From an uncultured Chlorobiaceae bacterium (GTDB lineage Bacteria; Bacteroidota; Chlorobiia; Chlorobiales; Chlorobiaceae): a stretch of 64,000 nt of DNA. The position numbers and the translations under genes were made by a program. This document shows, piece after piece, positions 49,468 to 58,100 of this stretch. Position 1 is the first letter of the stretch, and the number at the start of each line of letters is the position of its first letter. The stretch covers positions 39,419 to 103,418 of the forward strand of contig CAJEXL010000001.1 in NCBI GenBank assembly GCA_903994365.1, written 5' to 3'. The notes under the pieces are model-generated. The model was not told the DNA's origin. It made no database searches and was given only the letters and a program-made list of their open reading frames with translations.

Positions 49468-49681
49468 CCAGACTGGAAAGCTCCTCATCGCCACGTCTTA
49501 CCCGCTCTAATGCCATTTCGGCAAAATAGATATCTTCGAGATCATCAAGATGATCAACAATGGCCTCACGAATATAAAATGTTTTTGTTCTCCCCGTTCG
49601 CTTGGCAAGGGTGTCAAGTCGTTGAGCGATAGTACTCGGAATACGAATACCTATAATTTGATCCGATTTCTCTTTTTCCAT
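49433..49681 (-). CDS. RelB-like antitoxin with ribbon-helix-helix domain
   Basis: An 82-residue antitoxin from the ATG at 49681 ([16 protein letters not shown]); the longer frame to 49753 adds residues unlike the family. The N-terminal half, [32 protein letters not shown], is a ribbon-helix-helix DNA-binding fold (core [14 protein letters not shown]). The acidic C-terminus ([17 protein letters not shown]) would wrap the toxin. It is expected to autoregulate the pair. Confidence 0.83.
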   Translation of the reverse strand: MEKEKSDQIIGIRIPSTIAQRLDTLAKRTGRTKTFYIREAIVDHLDDLEDIYFAEMALERVRRGDEELSSLDEVERRLGLED

Positions 49682-49930
49682 TGTAACTTTTGTTAAATCA
49701 GCCTGTTCCTCATGGCTTGAAGAACATGTTAAACAAGTTTCTTCTGAGATCAAAAAAGAGTTTTAAGGGCGGGTGGTCACCCCAACCGAAATTTTCACTG
49801 AACCCAAGGCCAAAGGAGAGCATTTTGAAAAGCCAGCGGAACAATGCTCATCCTTGAAGAGGTTTCGATAAAATGCTGCTCAACGATATCAAATATGGTA
49901 TATCATCAACACAGCACACCATAGTGAAGT

Positions 49931-50519
49931 AATGCCGCCAGCAAGCTGAAGCATCTCAACAACAACCCGTTGCCGTTTGTCTACGAAAGCACTGGCGTCT
50001 TGAACCACTTTACCGACTATCGCGTTCCCAAACCACGCTCACGACCGGTGTTTACCTTTCACCGACCGAAAACACTCCGCGAGTGGCTCGGAAAGGAGCA
50101 GAGCCTGAGAGCACGAATGCAAAAGATGCCCGAACTACATCCGCAGGGTTTACGGGAGTGCCAGACCATCGCCATCAATAACCTGGAGCAATCGTTCCGT
50201 GACTCACGCCCTCGTCTCACTCATCCGCCGCATCACCGGCATCGACCCCGTACTCACCATGTACGACAAAACCGTTGACGCCAATTTCAAGGAGTGGGTG
50301 TTCAGGCAGCACTCCGGCGCCGGAGAAAAGTTCACCGAAGAGCAGATGAGCTGGCTGCGCATGATCAAGGAGCACATTGCCTCCAGCATTCATATCGAGC
50401 CTGATGACCTCGATCTCACCCCCTTCGACGCGCATGGCGGCAGAGGCAAAATGTGGCAGCTATTCGGGGAGCGGATGGGGGCGATTATTGATGAATTGAA
50501 TGAGGTGCTGACCGCTTGA
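49931..50519 (+). pseudogene. hsdR relic: N-terminal and C-terminal pieces of a type I restriction R subunit
   Basis: Two pieces of HsdR are joined out of frame. The first (49931 to about 50213) reads SKLKHLNNNPLPFVYESTG, then HRPKTLREWL and LRECQTIAINNLEQSF. These normally lie just before the helicase Walker A motif. The second (from about 50199) reads THALVSLIRRITGID, then MSWLRMIKEHIASS and PFDAHGGRGKMWQLFG, which is the C-terminal end ending DELNEVLTA. The helicase core between them, several hundred codons, is missing. The two frames overlap at CGTGACTCACGCCCTCGT, which encodes both FRDSRPR and VTHALV, so the deletion may have used short homology there. No hsdM or hsdS is intact in the window. 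Confidence 0.82.
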
Positions 50520-50673
50520 GTGATAGAAAGATGGTACGGGCCACCTTCCGTTCAAGGCAACTCACTCGTGCTCACGCAACAAAGATCGGCAAAAAGATCG
50601 GCAATTTTTATGGATTAATCCTTCTAATATTTTATTATAAAAAAGAAAGCGCCATCACATAACCGGCAATAAA

Positions 50674-51864
50674 ATGATCACTGAAACACCACCACGACTT
50701 GAACCTTGCCTGCCGGAATCGTTAGAGCCAGAGATTGTTGATCTTATTGCCGCTCTCTCAACCGCTGCTGAACGGCTCGGAAACCGGCTTCACCCTAAAA
50801 CAGCGGCAAGTCTGGCCGATCTTGTACGGGTGATGAACTGCTACTACTCCAACCTTATTGAGGGGCACAACACCATGCCTCGCGATATTGAGCGGGCGCT
50901 GCAGAACCTGTTTGACAGCAACGATGAGCGGAGAGATCTCCAGAGAGAGGCGGTAGCCCATATTCGAGTGCAGCAGAACATAGATGCGCTCTATGCTGCC
51001 GGAACACTTGATGATGCTGCATCATGCCGTTTTATCTGTTGGCTGCATCGGGAGTTTTACAGGGATCTTCCTGAAGCGATGTGTTATCTGCAAAAAAAAG
51101 AGGTGCGAATTCCAATTATTCCCGGCACTTTCAGAAATCAACCGGAACATGATGTTGCTGTAGGCCGCCACCTCCCGCCTGAGAGCAGTGCTGTTGCGGC
51201 ATTTATGGATTATTTCGAAAAGCGGTATGCGTTTGAGAAACTTGGAAAAGGAATGCGACTTGCCGCAATGGCTACGGCGCATCACCGGTTCAATTATATC
51301 CACCCCTTTCTTGATGGTAACGGACGGGTAAGTCGTCTCATGAGTCATGCCATGGCACTCCATGCAGGCATCGGCGCTCATGGACTCTGGTCAGTATCGC
51401 GAGGCCTTGCTCGCGGGCTCGAAAGCCGACATGATTATATGAGGCTGATGGATCACGCCGATATGCCGCGTCAGGGTGATCTTGATGGCAGGGGTAATCT
51501 CTCTCTACGTGCACTGAATGCCTTCATTGTCTGGTTCCTGAAGATATCGCTTGATCAGATAACCTTTATGGAAAGTCTGTTTGAGTTTGATGCCCTTGCA
51601 AAACGATTGCGCTTTTACGGCGAGCAGCAGGGGTGGAGAGCGGAGGCCTTCTCAATTTTTGAAATGGTGTTGCTGAAAGGAGAAATCACTCGTGGTGATG
51701 CCTGCCGTATCACCGGTCTCAACGAGAGGACGGCAAGAACGCTCCTCTCCTCGTTAACCAGCAATGGGATCCTTGGGTCAGAGACACCGAAAGGCTCTTT
51801 ATCCCTCCGCTTTCCGGTTGGTGCGGTTGAGGTATTATTTCCGAACCTCTTCCCTGTGTTATAA
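50674..51864 (+). CDS. Fic-domain protein (probable AMPylating enzyme)
   Basis: A 396-residue Fic protein, a family that transfers AMP or similar groups to target proteins. The catalytic motif HPFLDGNGR is at about residue 210. An N-terminal inhibitory-helix motif, SNLIEG, lies near residue 58, fitting class II Fic proteins that self-inhibit. The C-terminal 70 residues look like a winged helix ([20 protein letters not shown]), common in this subfamily. An AT-rich stretch lies upstream. Related hsdR-tail sequences lie on both sides of the gene (50435-50530, and 51967-52023 with 52831-52871), so it may have arrived as a cassette. Confidence 0.9.
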   Translation: MITETPPRLEPCLPESLEPEIVDLIAALSTAAERLGNRLHPKTAASLADLVRVMNCYYSNLIEGHNTMPRDIERALQNLFDSNDERRDLQREAVAHIRVQQNIDALYAAGTLDDAASCRFICWLHREFYRDLPEAMCYLQKKEVRIPIIPGTFRNQPEHDVAVGRHLPPESSAVAAFMDYFEKRYAFEKLGKGMRLAAMATAHHRFNYIHPFLDGNGRVSRLMSHAMALHAGIGAHGLWSVSRGLARGLESRHDYMRLMDHADMPRQGDLDGRGNLSLRALNAFIVWFLKISLDQITFMESLFEFDALAKRLRFYGEQQGWRAEAFSIFEMVLLKGEITRGDACRITGLNERTARTLLSSLTSNGILGSETPKGSLSLRFPVGAVEVLFPNLFPVL

Positions 51865-51966
51865 TTTTCTTGACGGGTCAATGGGGATAAAGTTTAAATC
51901 AGCAATCATGAAGTGGACTCCCACCGGTAGACAAAAAGTGGCTGAGTTTGATGTGATAACCTGACC

Positions 51967-52023
51967 TGGCGGCCGGGCCAAAATGTGGCAGCTTTTCGGG
52001 GATAGGATGGGGGAGATTATTGA
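51967..52023 (+). pseudogene. Second hsdR tail, left half
   Basis: 57 bases that match 50435-50491 of the first hsdR relic at about 50 positions, reading GGRAKMWQLFGDRMGEIIE. Homology stops abruptly after ATTATTGA. The sequence that should follow is found at 52831. Confidence 0.85.
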
Positions 52024-52830
52024 ACTTCATTCGGTAATTTTAAAGCAATAGCGCAAATAACCATGAAGCCTGAATCTGAAATCATCTTTGGAATTTACAA
52101 GGTTACGAACCCGATTGGGGAAGTCTATATTGGGCAGTCAACCAATATTGCACGTCGGTGGGAAGAGCACAAAAACACTGTTGGAGAGGCTGAGCACAAG
52201 TTTTACCAATCCATAAGACAGTACGGTGCTGGTTATCATCGGTTTGAAATTGTTGAGAACATCAACCATGTACCAGTTGCTGACCACAAAAATTTATTGA
52301 ACCATTTGGAACTTCAGCATTTCACCCTTTACAAGAACCAAGGAGTTCCACTTCTTAACTCAAACACACCGAATGGAGGTCGCTACACAAAGAATGACCA
52401 CTATACCAAGCTCTCGATCTCTGAACGGGCACGTTTGGCCGTAGAAGAGAGGGATGAACGGGTGAAAGAGATTTTAGAACAAGAGCTGAGGGCCAAAGCG
52501 GATAAAGAGAGCAACCTTCAGGAGCAGAAAATCAAAAAACTGGTAAAATCGAACAACATCTGGATCTGTTTGGCTGTGGTCTTTGGCTTAATACTGCTTT
52601 TCCAGAATGGAGGCAAGCACCACCAAGAAGCAAAGAAGTATTTCGTGCCAGTCTATGGCCAAAGCGGGGAATATGCCTTCAGTATTGCCTCTTACGATAG
52701 CAGTTACACAAGAGAAGTTTCCAGGCAGATTGTAAAAGACATCAACACTATTCATGGAACATCAACTATTCACCTAAAACCCTAACAAAAACGATAATTA
52801 CTGCAAAAAATTACGCTTCCCAAGTTGTAA
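52024..52830 (+). mobile_element. 807-bp insert carrying a GIY-YIG gene, splitting an hsdR tail
   Basis: The insert boundaries come from comparing the split copy with the contiguous copy at 50435-50530. The left homology ends at 52023 and the right resumes at 52831, with GA present on both sides as a 2-base repeat. The insert contains one gene, 52063-52785. Its ends carry a weak inverted similarity (GGTAATTTTAAAGCAAT at the left and, on the other strand, GCGTAATTTTTTGCAGTAAT at the right). The class of element is unknown; a homing-type event is suggested by the nuclease. Confidence 0.65.
52063..52785 (+). CDS. GIY-YIG nuclease-domain protein with a membrane segment
   Basis: A 240-residue protein. 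Residues 8-95 form a GIY-YIG domain: GIYKVTNPIGEVYIGQS gives the GIY and YIG strands, RRWEEHK the conserved arginine region, and HLELQHFTLYKNQG a glutamate-containing helix. A charged, likely coiled-coil stretch follows (about 115-165). One hydrophobic segment (ICLAVVFGLILLF, about 168-180) comes next, and then a polar C-terminal domain of about 60 residues that I do not recognise. A membrane anchor is unusual for this nuclease family. The gene fills the 807-bp insert that interrupts the second hsdR tail. Confidence 0.8.
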   Translation: MKPESEIIFGIYKVTNPIGEVYIGQSTNIARRWEEHKNTVGEAEHKFYQSIRQYGAGYHRFEIVENINHVPVADHKNLLNHLELQHFTLYKNQGVPLLNSNTPNGGRYTKNDHYTKLSISERARLAVEERDERVKEILEQELRAKADKESNLQEQKIKKLVKSNNIWICLAVVFGLILLFQNGGKHHQEAKKYFVPVYGQSGEYAFSIASYDSSYTREVSRQIVKDINTIHGTSTIHLKP

Positions 52831-52871
52831 GATGAATTGAATGAGGTTTTGACCGCTTGAGTGATAGAAAG
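52831..52871 (+). pseudogene. Second hsdR tail, right half
   Basis: 41 bases that match 50490-50530 at 39 positions, reading DELNEVLTA then a stop. It continues exactly where the left half at 51967-52023 breaks off. Confidence 0.85.
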
Positions 52872-52988
52872 CCTCCCGTATCCGACCGTTTACCGCACAC
52901 GGACCTTGAACAAAAAAGCGTTAAATCTCTATGGGTCATATTCCCCGCCTCTTGAGGCGTAACGTATGATAGATTTGTCTTCAAAATA

Positions 52989-53019
52989 CCCCGCTGCTTG
53001 CGGCGGGGTTCTTTATTTG
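52989..53019 (+). terminator. Intrinsic-terminator-like hairpin
   Basis: A nine-base stem CCCCGCTGC / GCGGCGGGG (one T-G wobble) with a two-base TT turn, at 52989-53008, followed by TTCTTTATTTG. It could end transcription of the GIY-YIG gene, or may be a dispersed hairpin element. Confidence 0.6.
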
Positions 53020-53192
53020 CTGGCGGTGAATTCACTGCGAGCAGTATTGCCGCTCTTTACTCTGGTGCCAATAGCCCGGTAGAAAGAATGGTTCTGGCCA
53101 CGTTCCTGCGCACATTTTGGTGAGCGAAATTCGCATCCCGCTGGAAAGATTTATAATGCACTAAGCGTTACCGGGCTTGCAGGTGAATTCAA

Positions 53193-54562
53193 TTGTCTTT
53201 TGAAATTTGCAAATCCAAAAGGGGATTAGTGATGAAGGAGTTACCGGTTCTCGATTCGCGTGCAGCCTTCTGTGACGTTGGCAGCGAGCACATGCATGTT
53301 TCCATCGCTGGAGGCCAGCCAAAGGTTTTTGGGACGTTTACTAACCAGTTGCACGAATTGCGCGATTGGTTGCTGGGAGAAGCTGTCCACTCCATAGCAA
53401 TGGAAGCTACCGGGGTTTACTGGCTGCCGCTCTATGGTGTGCTCGAAGCGGCTGGCCTTGAGGTGGTGATGGTCAATGGACGGCAAACACGCAACCTGCC
53501 CGGTCGAAAGACCGACATGAAGGACTGTCAATGGGGTGCCACCCTGCATGCGCACGGCCTGCTGAAGCCAGGGTTCGTGCCTCTAAGCGCATATTCGAAA
53601 GCTTCAGGATTACCAGCGCTTGCGGACAGATCACATCAGTTCTGCTGCCAGCAATGTACAACACATGCAAAAGGGGCTTGAGCGCATGAACATCAAGCTG
53701 CACAACGTCATCAGCTCACTGATGGGATCCAGCGGCCTTGCCATAATACATGCCATTCTGGACGGAGAGCGTGAACCGGCAAAACTACTCGAGTTGTGCC
53801 ACTCGACGATTCGGCACAAAAAGGCGAAAGAGATCATCGAAGCACTTCGCGGTACCTGGGAGCCGGAGCATCTGTTTGCGCTCAGGCAAGCCCCTGCAGA
53901 GCTGGGAACACTATCAGCACCAGATCGCCGAATGTGACCAGCAAATAGAGTTGATCCTGCAAGAGCTCACGTTTAATGACACACAGGTTGGCGGGATTGG
54001 CGAAAAACCCAAAGCAAAGGAAAAACGCCCCAGCCCCAATGCGCCTCAAATCTCTGGCCTTCACAGTATGCTCATTGATCTGTGTCAGGGCAAGGATCTG
54101 TCGATACTGCCCGCACACACCGACTACAGCGTCCTGCAGATCATCAGTGAGGTGGGAACTGACCTGAGCAAATGGTCCACAGAAAAGCATTTCACGGCTT
54201 GGTTGGGTCTGGCTCCCGGAACAAGCCAAAGCGGCAAGCGCAAGAGCAACGTCAAACGCAGTCGCAGCAAGGTCGGCAGGTATTTTTGCATCATGGCCCG
54301 CTCACTGGCTCGTAGCAAAGATATAGCGTTGGGCGGCTTTTACCGTCGTCTGGCGGCACGACGTGGGGGATTGATGGCCAATATTGCTTTGGCTCGCAAG
54401 CTTGCGGCATTTTTTTGGCGAGTCATGGTCAAAGGGACGGAGTTTGTCGAGGAAGGACTGGCTGCTTATGAAGCCAAGTGCCTCGAGGGCAAGAAAAGAA
54501 GCCTTCGCAGGTTAGCCAAAGAGCTTGGTCAAACCGTTTCACCTATACCTGTAACAGTGTAA
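53193..54562 (+). mobile_element. IS110-family insertion sequence, coding part
   Basis: Only the transposase part can be placed with confidence. IS110 elements lack long terminal inverted repeats, so the true ends cannot be fixed by eye. The left end should lie somewhere in 52.9-53.2 kb and the right end shortly after 54562. It lies immediately downstream (3') of the convergent UPF0175 gene. Confidence 0.75.
53232..54562 (+). pseudogene. IS110-family transposase, two frameshifts
   Basis: The protein is spread over three frames. The N-terminal RuvC-like DEDD domain runs in frame 1: VLDSRAAFCDVGSEHMHVSI, the MEATGVYWLPL glutamate, and GRKTDMKDCQW. Near 53590 the frame shifts and continues as RKLQDYQRLRTDHISSAAS to about 53885. 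There a second shift, next to a GCCCCTG run, leads to LQSWEHYQHQIAECDQQIE. The C-terminal transposase domain follows, with DLSKWSTEKHFTAWLGLAPG and the catalytic-serine region GTSQSGKRKSNVKRSRSKVGR. Reassembled it would be about 430 residues, normal for the family. Two independent frameshifts argue that it is inactive. Confidence 0.88.
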
Positions 54563-54611
54563 AAAAGGTGGATTACTATATTTGTTCATGGAAAGATAGT
54601 ACTGAACTCCT

Positions 54612-54872
54612 TCATAGTCGTCTTAATTCCTGAAACTTTGCAATATCTTTATCCAAGTCGGAAACATCATAATCAGGTGAAATGCGCCGGAATGCCAGAA
54701 GTTGACGGAATTCCCACAAAGACAAATCGGCCAGCTCATGTGCCTTTCCGATTGAAAGACGCCGCTGTGCATACAAGCTGACAGCTAACTCTGTTCTCAA
54801 GTCATTTATTGTCAGGCGTGCCGAATCCAATATGTCTTGAGGAATGTTCAGTATATTCAGATTGCTCAACAT
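54612..54872 (-). CDS. UPF0175-family putative antitoxin, orphan
   Basis: An 86-residue protein with a helix-turn-helix-like core: LAVSLYAQRRLSIGKAHELA and SLWEFRQLLAFRRI (key pieces YAQRRLSIGKAHELA) match UPF0175. Members usually precede a PIN-like DUF3368 toxin gene. Here the position where the toxin gene should follow is occupied by the end of the IS110 element, so the partner is missing. The small size and clear family pattern support a real gene; antitoxin activity is inferred. Confidence 0.75.
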   Translation of the reverse strand: MLSNLNILNIPQDILDSARLTINDLRTELAVSLYAQRRLSIGKAHELADLSLWEFRQLLAFRRISPDYDVSDLDKDIAKFQELRRL

Positions 54873-54984
54873 AGTTATTGTTGTTTATTATGAGAGTAAC
54901 CAAGTTATCTCGCTTGTCAAGAAGGACGTTCAGTTTGTGTTAGATTTCTTCTCTCGTACCAGTCATATTTCCTTGACTTTTATG

Positions 54985-55103
54985 TTAACAGTTTAATCTT
55001 AAAACTAGCTCCTCGGCAACGGCCAGCTTCCAGACCGCCATCAAATCTTATTTATAGATCTCAATCCACACCTGCACCAGTTTCATTTCGCTGTTGGCAA
55101 GCG
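54985..55103 (-). pseudogene. Possible DUF4160-like relic with in-frame stop
   Basis: Immediately after the stop of the helicase gene the same strand reads LANSEMKLVQVWIEIYK, then a stop at 55048-55050, then DLMAVWKLAVAEEL. The two halves together look like the C-terminus of a DUF4160-type small protein (pattern VxxWIEIHKDELMxDWxLAV). The N-terminal part is absent. Recognition is from memory of the family and is modest. Confidence 0.4.
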
Positions 55104-58100
55104 CTATACCACCGATACAAAACCATTGCGCAATAACAGAATCTCAGATTTAATCAACCCATCAAGTTGAAGCTCAAACAAGTATTTTGATTGGGAAGTT
55201 ACGCGTTGGAACCCAAGCAGACGTGCTGCGTATATAACCGCATCATCAACAGAAAGCGAAAACCCTCTCTTTACTTGTTGAAGAATAGCCAAACTGATCT
55301 CTTCAGGAGCTACTAACTCTGACTTTTTTGAGGACGCATCAAGCTCTGATCGATCACGGACAACAGGTACACTCATTTCCGGGTGCCAACAAAAGTCCCC
55401 CTTTTTCACAATTTTATTCTTTTGCACGCCATAAATTATCGATGTCAGAACGACTCCCTGTATTCTGACCCCGGAACGTTTAAGGCCTGCCCCTTCAGCA
55501 ATACATCGAGTTAACTCGGTTATATGAATAGGAGACTCAATCTGAATGACTTCGCAAACATAGGGCAACAACTCCTCTGGAGTACATTCGTGAAGTTCTT
55601 TGTCAAATAAACGTATTTGTGGTTGCGCTCTTCTGTAAGGAACGGATATGGAATGAGATATATGCTCACTGTTACGAACTTCTTCGCGAACGATATGCAG
55701 ATCTTTTTCAGTCGATGTCATTTTAGAAGAAAAAAATTCCTGCCCGTTTTTATAGTTGTACTCAGCCTTCTCAATAGCACTCAAGACTCGTGCCAATTCA
55801 TCCTTTGGAGTACGATACCAATCCGTACTCCAGATACGGTACAACTGCCAACCAAGACCCAGTAAAACTTCCTGACGTAACCGGTCACGATCCCGTGCAG
55901 AACGGGAGCTGTGGTATGTCGCACCATCGCATTCTATACCAAGAATATATCGACCCGGTTTATCTTTGGCCTTAACACCAATATCAATAAAAAAACCTGC
56001 GCTCCCGACCTGAGGCTCAATGTCAATGCCGTTTTGGGTTAACACCTTGATAACCTCTTCCTCAAAAGGAGAATCAGGTTCTTTCCCTGTGCTGTAGGGC
56101 TGTGAAAGAATGCCTGATTGAGCAAACGCTAAAAAATTCTTTAACGCAACCGCTCCGCGAGCAGTAGTCCTGGCAAGGTCGATATCATGAGATGTAAAAT
56201 TAGAGAACACATCCATAGCAAGTCGAGCTCTTGAAATCAAAACATTCAGTCGTCTCTCTCCACCGTCACGATTCAATGGACCAAAATTCATAGCCATATA
56301 TCCTTCAGCCGTTTTACCGTATCCTATACTTATAAAGATAACATCACGCTCATCTCCTTGGACATTTTCAAGATTTTTGATAAAGAAAGATTCTCGCTGA
56401 TGTTCGTTGAAAAAGAACTCACAACTCGAATCAACTCTCCTCAAAAGTTCAAGCTGAAGTTCAATAGCATCCCGCTGGGCAGTACTGAAAGCAACCACAC
56501 CAAGCGTCAGTTCAGGATAGGATTTTGCATGTTCAAAAACGGCTTTTGCGACAGCCTTCGCCTCATCCGGGTTAGATCGGGTTTTCCCCCTGTCATAGGC
56601 TGTATTCGGAAGATGATGAAATCGAAGACCACGAGCTGTTTCATTAGATCCCGGACTGGGGAAGACGACAAGCCGATTATCGTAAAATTCATTGTTTGAA
56701 ACCGCAATCAGTGAATCATGGCGGCTACGATAGTGCCAACGCAACATCCGCTCTGGTGCTCCCTTCCCAAGAAATAAACTGAGAATACTTTCTGTATCGC
56801 CAATGTTGTCGAAATCGTCCTCATCATCACTCTCAACCAAACTATCAAAAAAGCTGGTAGGGGGAAGCTGTTTACTATCACCGACAACGACAGACTGCTT
56901 TCCACGCATGATGGCACCAAATGCATCAACCGGCTTGACTTGGCTGGCTTCATCGAAAACTACCAGATCAAATTCTACCGAGCCTGGTGGGATATATGTG
57001 GCTATAGACATCGGACTCATCATAAAGACGGGTTTGATTGCCTGAATAGCGCGACCGGCCTTGCTCATTAAAACTCGAATAGGCATGTGCCGCCGTTTTT
57101 TATTGATTTCACTGCTGATAATCTGAAGTTCACCACCACTCTCCAGCGTTGGAAGCGATTTCCAGTGTAAGTGAGCTAGTCGAGCCTGATTGTGACGGAA
57201 GAGGAGATGGTCCAAGCGGATAAATTCAGCCTGGACATGAGAGTGCTGTATACGATCAAACAATTTAATGCTGGGTTCATCAACATAGGCTTTTTCAACC
57301 AAACCATTATACCAACTGTAATTAAACATTTTGATCAACGAGCCTGCTCCATGTCCCCAATCTCTTGCCACCGTAACGATAAAACCAAGCCCCATCGTCG
57401 TCATTTCATCAGCGATCTGATTGAATCGGATAAGATGAGGCAAGCGATCTACATTTTTTAACCAATGAGAAAGAGAGGTTCCCTGCTGTTCCAATGTGAA
57501 ACACCAATGGATCTTTTCTTCATGGCTGAGCTTGAGCCGAAGCACATTCTCAACAACAGCTATACTTTGCTCATACCTATCAATATTTGATTCTACGGCA
57601 ACGACCATCTCTTTTAGAACATCAACTTTTGGCGAACCAGACAAAAAGTTGACGATACCTTCCGGAACAAGACCATTGCCCATATCTCGGTAAAGAGCAA
57701 CTACCCATTCGGTAAGTTTTTCCAAAACTTCCCAGTCTGAATCTCCTTTTTTCCACTGGGCGCCAAATAAGGCAGCACCCAAATCCGCTTGTTCCAAAAA
57801 TACTTGTTGATTCTTCTTGCTGTCAAGAATAGTATCAATCATCTGGAGCGTTTCAGTGACATCTTTGGGGAGTGGTTTGCGGCAATACCCCTGAAGTCTC
57901 TGCCTCGCTTGGCGAAAATCACTTGAAAACACTCGCAACAAGCTTTTTCCCTTGTTTACAAAGAGCTGCCTAAGCTCTACAAAATCCTGAGTCCAAGCAT
58001 CATCAATCAACCAATCATCATATCTTGCGTGTGCAAGACTCAATGCTTTTCCTGCGGCAATAAGAGCTGAAATATCATCGCGCCTTACCTGCCACTCCCC

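Larger units (their letters stand above)
52786..53192. other. Intergenic region before the IS110-family transposase
   Basis: A gene-free stretch of 407 bases. It holds the end of the GIY-YIG insert, the right half of the split hsdR tail, a strong hairpin with T-rich tail (52989-53015), and about 150 bases just upstream of the IS110 transposase. In IS110 elements the non-coding end beside the transposase can encode the bridge RNA; I could not define such a structure here. Confidence 0.5.

Noticed and set aside
53040..53130. Similarity of the sequence around 53081-53106 to that after the first hsdR relic (50522-50549)
   Set aside because: The match is short and gapped (TAGAAAGA-ATGG…GGCCAC…TTCC). 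It could be another trace of the same locus but is too weak to assert.
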